Origin: Duganella zoogloeoides
GTDB taxonomy: Bacteria > Pseudomonadota > Gammaproteobacteria > Burkholderiales > Burkholderiaceae_D
Reading direction: 5' to 3'
NCBI RefSeq assembly: GCF_034479515.1
Contig: NZ_CP140152.1
Location: 5,084,001 to 5,148,000, forward strand
Length of the DNA: 64,000 bases
The notes beneath the pieces were generated by a model. It ran no database searches. It worked only from the letters and a program-made list of their open reading frames with translations, and was not told the origin of the DNA. Positions within the stretch are counted from its first letter, which is position 1. Each line of letters starts with the position of its first letter. Positions 35,187 through 41,872 of the stretch are shown one piece after another. The translations under genes and the position numbers were made by a program.

Positions 35187-35615
35187 ATGTTCAATCCCTC
35201 ATCCGACGATGTGCGCCGCTTCTTTTGCGAGGTTTTCCGCAAGCAGCGCGCCAATGACATCCTGACCCCGCTCGAAGCGATGGCGGCCGACTGGGTGCGC
35301 CACCACCCCGAACACCACGACGTGCTGGCCGACGTCGAGTCCGCGCTGGGCCGCAACTATTCGGTCGAAGGCGCGCAGGCCAACCCGTTCCTGCACTTGT
35401 CGATGCACCTGTCCATCGACGAACAGATCTCGATCGACCAGCCGCCCGGCATCCGCGATGCCGCCACCGCCCTCACCCTCAAGCTCGACGACGCCCACGC
35501 GGCGCAGCACGAAATCATGGAATGCCTGGGGGAGATGATCTGGACCGCCCAGCGCAACGGCACGCCGCCCGATGGGCTGGCGTACGTCGAGGCGATCCGC
35601 CGGCGTATCCGATAA
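35187..35615 (+). CDS. DUF1841-family protein
   Basis: This 142-residue soluble protein matches DUF1841: an N-terminal FNPSSDDVRRFFCEVFRKQR, a central NPFLHLSMHLSIDEQISIDQ with its conserved His pair, and a C-terminal HEIMECLGEMIWTAQRNG. The family is common in beta- and gammaproteobacteria and has no known function. It is predicted cytoplasmic and helical. It follows rppH by 60 bases and is closed by a bidirectional terminator. Confidence 0.88.
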   Translation: MFNPSSDDVRRFFCEVFRKQRANDILTPLEAMAADWVRHHPEHHDVLADVESALGRNYSVEGAQANPFLHLSMHLSIDEQISIDQPPGIRDAATALTLKLDDAHAAQHEIMECLGEMIWTAQRNGTPPDGLAYVEAIRRRIR

Positions 35616-35661
35616 GCGTCCGCCAGGCATCCGCTCATCGGATAAATCGTTTACCCAATGC

Positions 35662-35689
35662 AAAAGGCCACGCATCGCGTGGCCTTTTT
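35662..35689. terminator. bidirectional terminator between DUF1841 gene and mqo
   Basis: An eight-base-pair stem (35666-35673 with 35677-35684) is flanked by four A on the left and five T on the right. It serves the convergent DUF1841 and mqo transcripts. Confidence 0.9.
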
Positions 35690-35704
35690 ACTGTAGCGCC
35701 TGGC

Positions 35705-37324
35705 TTAGTTGGCGGCTGCCACCGGCACCACGGCCGGACCTGGCTGCGCGTTGCCGGTTTCATCGAGCGTGAACGCTTTCAGGCCCAGCACCGAGCTGCT
35801 GTACTGGCGAATCTTGTTAGCCAGCACCGGGTCGTTGTTCAGCTTTTGACCATACGATGGCACCATGGCCTTCATCTTGGCATCCCATTCCGGCGTGGCC
35901 AGCTTGGCCTTGAACGCGGTTTGCAATACCTTGATCATGATCGGTGGCGCGGTCGAAGCGCCTGGCGAAGCACCGAGCAGGGCCACGATGCTGCCATCGG
36001 CCGAACCGACGACTTCGGTACCGAACTGCAGTACGCCGCCTTTTTCCGGCAGGTCCTTGACGATCTGCACGCGCTGGCCAGCGTTTTGCAAGGTCCAGTC
36101 TTCCATCTTCGCTTCCGGCAGGTATTCACGCAGCGTGGCCAGGCGGTCTTCCGGCGAGTTCATGACCTGTTCGATCAAGTACTTGGTCAGCGGAATGTTA
36201 TCCCAGCCGGCTTGCAGCATCGGACGCACGTTGCCGGTGCCGATAGACGCTGGCAGGTCCACCCACGAACCGTTTTTCAGGAACTTGGTCGAGAACGTTG
36301 CGAAAGGTCCGAACAGCAGGGCTTTCTTGCCGTCAATGATGCGGGTGTCCAGGTGCGGTACCGACATCGGTGGCGAACCGACCGACGCCTTGCCGTACAC
36401 CTTGGCGGCATGCTTTTCCACCAGTTCCGGATTGGTGGTCACCAGCCATTGGCCGCCGACCGGTACGCCGCCGTAGCCCTTGGCTTCCGGGATGCCCGAT
36501 TTTTCCAGCAGCGGCAGCGAACCGCCGCCGGCGCCCACGAACACGAACTTGGCGCGCACGGTTTTCACGGCGTTGGTATCGAGGTTCTTGACGGTGACGT
36601 TCCAGTTGCCGTCGGTGCCGCGCTTGATGTCTTCCACTTGCGTACGCAGGTTGACGGTGGCGCCGTGCGAGTCGGTCAGGTGCTTGACCAGCGCGCGGGT
36701 CAGGGTGCCGTAGTTGACGTCGGTACCGATGTCCATGCGGGTGGCGGCGATCTTTTGCGACGGATCACGGCCGGTCATCACCAGCGGCGCCCATTCGGCG
36801 ATCTTGGCCGGGTCTTCCGAGTACAACATGCCCTTGAACAGGTTTTCCTTTTGCAGTGCAGCATAGCGCTTGCGCAGGAAATTGATGTTGTCATCGCCCC
36901 AGACAAAGGCCATGTGCGGCACATTGTTGATGAAGGTGTTCGGCGCGCCGAGGTAGCCGTTCTTGACCTGGTAGGCCCAGAACTGCTTCGACACTTCGAA
37001 CTGTTCGTTGATATCGACCGCTTTCTTGGTCTCGATGTGGCCGTCGGCCGCTTCCGGGGTGTAGTTCAGTTCGGCGAATGCCGAGTGGCCGGTGCCGGCG
37101 TTGTTCATCGCGTCCGAGCTCTCGGCAGCCACCTTGTCCATGCGCTCGTAGAAGGCCATGGTCAGGGTGGGGTCGAGTTCCTTGAGCATGGTGCCCAGGG
37201 TGGCGCTCATGGTGCCGGCGCCGATCAACAGGACGTCGACCGGTTTGTCGTCGGTCGGTGCCGGCGACTTGCTGCATGCGGCCAGGATCAGGCACGACAT
37301 CAGGATAAGAATTGACTTACGCAT
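35705..37324 (-). CDS. mqo: malate:quinone oxidoreductase with lipoprotein signal peptide
   Basis: This 539-residue FAD enzyme oxidises malate to oxaloacetate and passes electrons to quinone in the respiratory chain. The dinucleotide-binding loop is VDVLLIGAGTMSATLG (about residue 30). NNAGTGHSAFAELNYTPE (about 75), MSVPHLDTRIIDGK and a C-terminal ALLGASPGASTAPPIM follow as family blocks. The start at 37324 (GGAG upstream) gives MRKSILILMSCLILAACSKS, a lipoprotein signal with lipobox LAAC and Cys17, not the cytoplasmic N-terminus of E. coli Mqo. The protein is therefore predicted to be exported and lipidated. An ORF start 70 codons earlier is not supported. Confidence 0.92.
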   Translation of the reverse strand: MRKSILILMSCLILAACSKSPAPTDDKPVDVLLIGAGTMSATLGTMLKELDPTLTMAFYERMDKVAAESSDAMNNAGTGHSAFAELNYTPEAADGHIETKKAVDINEQFEVSKQFWAYQVKNGYLGAPNTFINNVPHMAFVWGDDNINFLRKRYAALQKENLFKGMLYSEDPAKIAEWAPLVMTGRDPSQKIAATRMDIGTDVNYGTLTRALVKHLTDSHGATVNLRTQVEDIKRGTDGNWNVTVKNLDTNAVKTVRAKFVFVGAGGGSLPLLEKSGIPEAKGYGGVPVGGQWLVTTNPELVEKHAAKVYGKASVGSPPMSVPHLDTRIIDGKKALLFGPFATFSTKFLKNGSWVDLPASIGTGNVRPMLQAGWDNIPLTKYLIEQVMNSPEDRLATLREYLPEAKMEDWTLQNAGQRVQIVKDLPEKGGVLQFGTEVVGSADGSIVALLGASPGASTAPPIMIKVLQTAFKAKLATPEWDAKMKAMVPSYGQKLNNDPVLANKIRQYSSSVLGLKAFTLDETGNAQPGPAVVPVAAAN

Positions 37325-37587
37325 ACGTAACTCCGTTGTGGTGATCGTGATGGACAGTGCGGCCGGCCAGCGCCAGGGACGATGAAAACGTATCGTAGGT
37401 GGCTGTCTGCCGCTGAGGCGGATGAGGGGGTGACGGCTGCCGGCGCAAGCACGCACAAGAACGCGCGCGTGTCCATAGTTAAAATCAAGGATAGCGATTT
37501 TAGCAGTGTCCACCCGGGGCGAAAATGGGGATAACACTTACGCAAAAGGTGTGAAACTACGTAGTTACTAACCGCAGCAAGATGCAA
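37325..37587. other. mqo upstream region, no gene seen
   Basis: This 263-base stretch should carry the mqo promoter. It contains a perfect 12-base palindrome AACTACGTAGTT at 37555-37566. No open frame has family similarity and no RNA gene was recognised. Confidence 0.5.
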
Positions 37588-37620
37588 AAAGCCACGACAA
37601 CCGGTGGTTGGCGTGGCTTT
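37588..37620 (-). terminator. intrinsic terminator after the cytochrome c pair
   Basis: A nine-base-pair stem (37588-37596 with 37612-37620), with an inner CAACC/GGTTG pairing, is followed on the minus strand by five T. It lies 16 bases after the stop of the second cytochrome gene. Confidence 0.8.
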
Positions 37621-37636
37621 CAGGAGTGTGAAATGG

Positions 37637-37987
37637 TCAGCGGTGGACGGCCATCGTGCCTGGCAAACTGTGCAGGTAAGCGGCCAGATCCTTGATGTCC
37701 TTGTTGCTCAGCGGCTTGACCTGGCCGGTCATGATGGCGTTGTTGCGGCCATAGGCGCCATCGCCGCGCTTGTAGGCGACCAGTGCATGTTCGAGGTAGT
37801 CGCGGTGCTGTCCGGCCAGTTTCGGGTAGCTGGGATCGAGCGGCGTGTTGTAGTCCTTGCCGTGGCAAGTGAAGCAGTTGTACTTGTCGGCCAGCGCCTT
37901 GCCGTTGGCCACGTTGCCGGCGGCCTGGGCCGTCATGGAGATGGCGCCGCAAACGAGCGCCACAACTACAGCTTTGAGATGATTCAT
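37637..37987 (-). CDS. class I c-type cytochrome, periplasmic
   Basis: This 116-residue protein has a signal peptide (cleavage after AQA near residue 22) and one haem site CFTCH (about residues 38-42), with an axial Met in the IMTGQVKPLSNKDIKDLAAY segment near the C-terminus. It is of the cytochrome c4/c5-like class that carries electrons to terminal oxidases. Its start overlaps the upstream cytochrome stop by four bases, so both are made together. Confidence 0.9.
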   Translation of the reverse strand: MNHLKAVVVALVCGAISMTAQAAGNVANGKALADKYNCFTCHGKDYNTPLDPSYPKLAGQHRDYLEHALVAYKRGDGAYGRNNAIMTGQVKPLSNKDIKDLAAYLHSLPGTMAVHR

Positions 37988-38322
37988 TTGGCGCTCCCGG
38001 CCCTGGTTTGCTGCGCATAGAATGCGGCGACGTCGGCAATGTCCTGGTCCGACAGGCTGGCGGCGATGCCGCGCATGCTCGGATGCTTGCGGTCACCTTT
38101 TTTGTACGCTTGCAGCGCCGCCTCGATGTACTTGGCGCCCTGCCCGCCGATCATCGGCACCTGGTAAACTTCCGGGAAAGTGGCCTTGTAGCCGGGAATG
38201 CCATGACAACCGATGCACATTTCGATCTTCGCTTTGGCGGCCTGGGCATTGCCCACGATTTCCGCCGCCGTGCCCACTTGGGTGACGCTGACTAAGACAA
38301 GTAGTGCTGTGATTTTTTTCAT
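37984..38322 (-). CDS. class I c-type cytochrome, periplasmic
   Basis: This 112-residue protein starts MKKITALLVLVSVTQVG, a signal peptide. It has one haem site CIGCH (about residue 36), a distal Met in KHPSMRGIAASLSDQDIADV, and the c4-type sequence style of its neighbour. I chose the ATG at 38322. An earlier in-frame ATG at 38376 would add 18 residues before the signal peptide. Together the two single-haem genes resemble a split di-haem cytochrome c4. The electron partner is unknown. Confidence 0.88.
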   Translation of the reverse strand: MKKITALLVLVSVTQVGTAAEIVGNAQAAKAKIEMCIGCHGIPGYKATFPEVYQVPMIGGQGAKYIEAALQAYKKGDRKHPSMRGIAASLSDQDIADVAAFYAQQTRAGSAK

Positions 38323-38535
38323 GGTCTTTGCTAGGTGGGTAATCGACGCCTGCTGCTGAACACTTGACTTTTGCACTACCAGTGCAGGGATTCTAACCTA
38401 ACAAATTTGACAAAGCTACACAGTATCGTCGCTGGAAACAACACCGATGGCGCCGTCTTTTGCAGTGCAGCGTAACGCGCCCGCGCCCCTTCTCCACTAT
38501 ACTTGGCTCCATCGTCCACACCCCGAGACCCACGC

Positions 38536-39390
38536 ATGCAAGCCACTCCCCGCTTTGAAGGTTCCGACCAGTACGTCGCCACCGCCGACCTCAAACTGGC
38601 GGTCAACGCCGCCCTCACCTTGCAGCGTCCGCTGCTGATCAAGGGCGAGCCCGGCACCGGCAAAACCATGCTGGCCGAAGAAGTGGCCGCCGCGCTCGAC
38701 ATGCCGCTGATGCAGTGGCACATCAAGTCCACCACCAAGGCGCAGCAGGGTCTGTACGAATACGACGCCGTCTCGCGCCTGCGCGACTCGCAACTGGGCG
38801 ACGAGCGCGTGCGCGACATCCAGAACTACATCGTCAAGGGCGTGCTATGGCAGGCTTTTACCGCGCCAGCGCCGGTGGTGCTGCTGATCGACGAGATCGA
38901 CAAGGCCGACATCGAATTCCCCAACGACCTGCTGCGCGAACTCGACCGCATGGAGTTCTACGTGTACGAAACGCGCGAGATGGTGCGCGCCGTGCACCGG
39001 CCGCTGGTGATCATCACGTCCAACAACGAAAAGGAACTGCCCGACGCCTTCCTGCGCCGCTGCTTCTTCCATTACATCCAGTTCCCCGACCGCGACACCA
39101 TGGCGCGCATCGTCGAGGTGCACTACCCGAATTTGAAAAAAGAGCTGCTGGCGCAGGCCCTGCAAACCTTTTATGCCGTGCGCGACGTGCCGGGCCTGAA
39201 GAAAAAGCCTTCGACGTCCGAGTTCCTCGACTGGCTCAAACTCCTGATGGCCGAGGACATCTCCCCCGAAGAACTGCACGGCACCGACCACAAGGCCAGC
39301 GTGCCGCCGCTGCATGGCGCCCTGCTGAAAAACGAGCAGGACGTGCACCTGTTCCAGCGCCTGGTACAAATGGCAAGGACCAACCGCTGA
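38536..39390 (+). CDS. MoxR-family AAA+ ATPase
   Basis: This 284-residue ATPase has Walker A GEPGTGKT (about residue 38), Walker B LLIDEIDKAD (about 115), a sensor-1 region IITSNNEKELPDAF and an arginine-finger block RRCFFHYIQFPD. MoxR proteins act as chaperone-like remodelers, typically with a VWA-domain partner, to insert metals or mature complexes. The VWA partner is two genes downstream. I chose the ATG at 38536 (MQATPRFEG). The earlier ATG at 38503 would add 11 non-conserved residues. The stop overlaps the next start (TGATG). Confidence 0.9.
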   Translation: MQATPRFEGSDQYVATADLKLAVNAALTLQRPLLIKGEPGTGKTMLAEEVAAALDMPLMQWHIKSTTKAQQGLYEYDAVSRLRDSQLGDERVRDIQNYIVKGVLWQAFTAPAPVVLLIDEIDKADIEFPNDLLRELDRMEFYVYETREMVRAVHRPLVIITSNNEKELPDAFLRRCFFHYIQFPDRDTMARIVEVHYPNLKKELLAQALQTFYAVRDVPGLKKKPSTSEFLDWLKLLMAEDISPEELHGTDHKASVPPLHGALLKNEQDVHLFQRLVQMARTNR

Positions 39391-39983
39391 TGAAAGAAAT
39401 TGCTCCCGTCACCCTGGAACTGCACGGCGTGCGCCTCGAACCACTGGCGCCGCACCACGCCGAAGGCCTGCGCGCGGCCGCCACCGACGGCGAACTGTGG
39501 ACGCTGCGCGTGACGTCCGTGCCCGAGCCGCACGAGGTGGACGGCTACATCTTCAAGGCCTACGAAATGCGTGGCAGCCGGCTGGCGTTTGCCGTGGTCG
39601 ATGCCGCCACCGACACCGTCATCGGCACCACCAGCTACCACGACATCGTGCCCGCCATCGGCCGTCTCGAAATCGGCTACACCTGGTACGCCAAAAGCCG
39701 GCAGCGCACGCATGTCAATACCACCTGCAAGCTGCTGCTCCTGACGCACGCGTTCGAGACCCTGGGCGCGGCGCTGGTCGGCCTGCGCACCGATAACTTC
39801 AACCACGCATCGCAGGCCGCCATCGAACGCCTGGGCGCGAAAAAAGACGGCGTGCTGCGCCACCACGCCGTGCGCCGCGACGGCACCGTGCGCGACACCG
39901 TCATGTACAGCATCGCCGCCGGCGAATGGCCCGAGATCAAGGCCCAGTTGCTGTACCGGCTTGCCCGCCACGGCCGGAGCTAG
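39390..39983 (+). CDS. GNAT-family N-acetyltransferase
   Basis: This 197-residue protein resembles the RimJ/RimL-like acetyltransferases. It has a N-terminal VTLELHGVRLEPLAPHHAEG strand, IGTTSYHDIVPAIGRLEIGY near residue 75, the acetyl-CoA segment KSRQRTHVNTTCKLLLLTHA, and the VGLRTDNFNHASQAAIERLG block that marks the family's C-terminal half. The substrate could be a protein N-terminus, an amino acid or an antibiotic. Its start overlaps the moxR stop by one base and its stop is two bases before the VWA ATG, so it is embedded in the MoxR/VWA unit. Confidence 0.88.
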   Translation: MKEIAPVTLELHGVRLEPLAPHHAEGLRAAATDGELWTLRVTSVPEPHEVDGYIFKAYEMRGSRLAFAVVDAATDTVIGTTSYHDIVPAIGRLEIGYTWYAKSRQRTHVNTTCKLLLLTHAFETLGAALVGLRTDNFNHASQAAIERLGAKKDGVLRHHAVRRDGTVRDTVMYSIAAGEWPEIKAQLLYRLARHGRS

Positions 39984-39985
39984 GC

Positions 39986-41155
39986 ATGCTGATCGATTTC
40001 TTTTTCACCCTGAAAGACGCCAAAATCCCGGTGTCGATCAAGGAGTTCCTGACGCTGCTCGAGGCGCTGCAAAAGAATGTCATCGACACATCGCTCGACG
40101 ATTTTTACTACCTGGCGCGCCTGACGCTGGTGAAGGACGAAGCCCACTACGACAAGTTCGACCGCGCCTTCGGCCTGTACTTCAAGGGCATCGCCGCCAA
40201 CTTCGACGAGAAAAGCCAGATTCCGCTCGACTGGCTGCTGCAGCGGATGAAGCGCGAACTGACCGACGAGCAAAGGGCGCAGCTGGAAAAATTCGGCTAC
40301 GACAAGCTGATGGACCGGCTGGCCGAGCTGTTAAAAGACCAGAAGGAACGCCACGAAGGCGGCAGCAAGTGGATCGGCACCGGCGGCACGTCGCCGTTCG
40401 GCCACGGCGGCACCAACCCGGAAGGCATCCGCATCGGCGGCAAGGGCGGCAACCGCACGGCGGTCAAGGTGTGGGAAGAACGCGCGTTCAAGGACTACGA
40501 CGGCGAGCGCGAAATCGGCACCCGCAACATCAAGGTGGCGCTGCGCCGGCTGCGCAAGTTCGCGCGCGAAGGCGCGCACGAGGAACTGGCGCTCGACGCC
40601 ACCATCCACGCCACGGCCAGCAACGCCGGCTTCCTCGATCTGAAAATGCAGCCGGAGCGCAAGAACAACATCAAGGTGCTGATGCTGTTCGACGTCGGTG
40701 GGTCGATGGACGACCATATCGAGCGCACCGAGGAACTGTTCGCCGCGTCGCGCACCGAATTCAAGAACATGGAGTTCTATTACTTCCACAACTGCGTGTA
40801 CGACTTCGTGTGGAAGAACAACCGCCGCCGCCAGTCCGAGCGCTTCGATACCTGGGACATCCTGCGCAAGTACCCGCCCGACACCAAGCTGATTTTCGTC
40901 GGCGACGCCACCATGAGTCCCTACGAGGTGCTGCACCCGGGCGGCTCCGTCGAGTACAACAACAAGGAAGCCGGCAGCGAGTGGCTCACGCGCTTCACCA
41001 ACGCGTTTCCGAAGTTCGCGTGGTTGAATCCCGAGCCGGAAGGGTTGTGGCAGTACCGGCAGTCGATCGCCATCATCCGCCAGTTGATGAACAACCGCAT
41101 GTATCCGATTACCATCGATGGGCTGGAGCGGGCGATGCGGGCATTGAGCAAGTAG
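39986..41155 (+). CDS. VWA-domain protein (CoxE-like), partner of the MoxR ATPase
   Basis: This 389-residue protein has a helical N-terminal half (residues 1-150), a Gly-rich linker (GGTSPFGHGGTNPEGI) and a C-terminal von Willebrand A domain. The metal-ion site motif is LMLFDVGGSMDD (about residues 232-243), of DxGxS form, followed by the LIFVGDATMSPYE block. CoxE-like VWA proteins work with MoxR ATPases in maturing metalloenzymes. The client is not in the window. I chose the ATG at 39986, two bases after the GNAT stop, which gives MLIDFFFTLKDAKIPVS. It ends 12 bases from the convergent kdpE. Confidence 0.9.
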   Translation: MLIDFFFTLKDAKIPVSIKEFLTLLEALQKNVIDTSLDDFYYLARLTLVKDEAHYDKFDRAFGLYFKGIAANFDEKSQIPLDWLLQRMKRELTDEQRAQLEKFGYDKLMDRLAELLKDQKERHEGGSKWIGTGGTSPFGHGGTNPEGIRIGGKGGNRTAVKVWEERAFKDYDGEREIGTRNIKVALRRLRKFAREGAHEELALDATIHATASNAGFLDLKMQPERKNNIKVLMLFDVGGSMDDHIERTEELFAASRTEFKNMEFYYFHNCVYDFVWKNNRRRQSERFDTWDILRKYPPDTKLIFVGDATMSPYEVLHPGGSVEYNNKEAGSEWLTRFTNAFPKFAWLNPEPEGLWQYRQSIAIIRQLMNNRMYPITIDGLERAMRALSK

Positions 41156-41167
41156 CGAGGCAATTAA

Positions 41168-41872
41168 CTAAGCCGGCAGCTGCAAGCGATAGCCGACCGC
41201 CGTCTCCGTCAGCAAGAACTTCGGCTGCGTCGGGTCGGCTTCGAGCTTGTGCCGCAGGTGGCCCATGTAGATGCGCAGGTAATGGCCGTTCTCCGACTGC
41301 GACGGCCCCCACACGGCGCGCAGCAGCTGCGGGTTGGTCATCACCCGGCCTGCATTAGCCACCAGCACCGCCAGCAGGCGGTACTCGGTGGGCGTCAGGT
41401 GCACGTTTTCTCCGCCGCGCGTCACGCGGCGGTTTTGCAAATCCACGGCCACGTCGCCGAACGCGATCAAGCCGTCCTGGCTGGCCGCCGGCTGGCGCTG
41501 GCGGCGCAAGGTCGCGCGCACCCGGGCCAGCAACTCGCCGACGCCGAATGGTTTCGTTAAATAATCGTCGGCGCCGGCGTCGAGCGCGCGGATCTTGTCC
41601 GCTTCGTTGACCCGCGCCGACAGCACGATCACCGGTACCGTCGACCATTTGCGCAAGTCCAGCACGAAGTCGATGCCGTCGCCGTCGGGCAGCCCCAGGT
41701 CGAGCACGATCAGGTCCGGCTTGCGGGTGCCGGCGTCGATCAGGCCCCGTTGCAATGTAGCCGATTCGAACACCTGCCAGCCCTCCTCTTCCAGCGCGGC
41801 GCGCACGAAGCGGCGGATTTGCGGTTCGTCTTCCACCAGCAAGGCGGTGGGTGTGGTGATGTGCTCCGTCAT
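41168..41872 (-). CDS. kdpE: KdpE response regulator
   Basis: This 234-residue OmpR/PhoB-type regulator has a receiver domain (residues 8-122; phospho-acceptor Asp in LIVLDLGLPDGDG) and a winged-helix DNA-binding domain (about 135-234; RVTRGGENVHLTPTEYRLL, HYLRIYMGHLRHKLE). It activates kdpFABC under potassium limitation or osmotic stress. Its start overlaps the kdpD stop by four bases. Candidate binding sites lie in the kdp promoter near 49654-49677. Confidence 0.95.
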   Translation of the reverse strand: MTEHITTPTALLVEDEPQIRRFVRAALEEEGWQVFESATLQRGLIDAGTRKPDLIVLDLGLPDGDGIDFVLDLRKWSTVPVIVLSARVNEADKIRALDAGADDYLTKPFGVGELLARVRATLRRQRQPAASQDGLIAFGDVAVDLQNRRVTRGGENVHLTPTEYRLLAVLVANAGRVMTNPQLLRAVWGPSQSENGHYLRIYMGHLRHKLEADPTQPKFLLTETAVGYRLQLPA

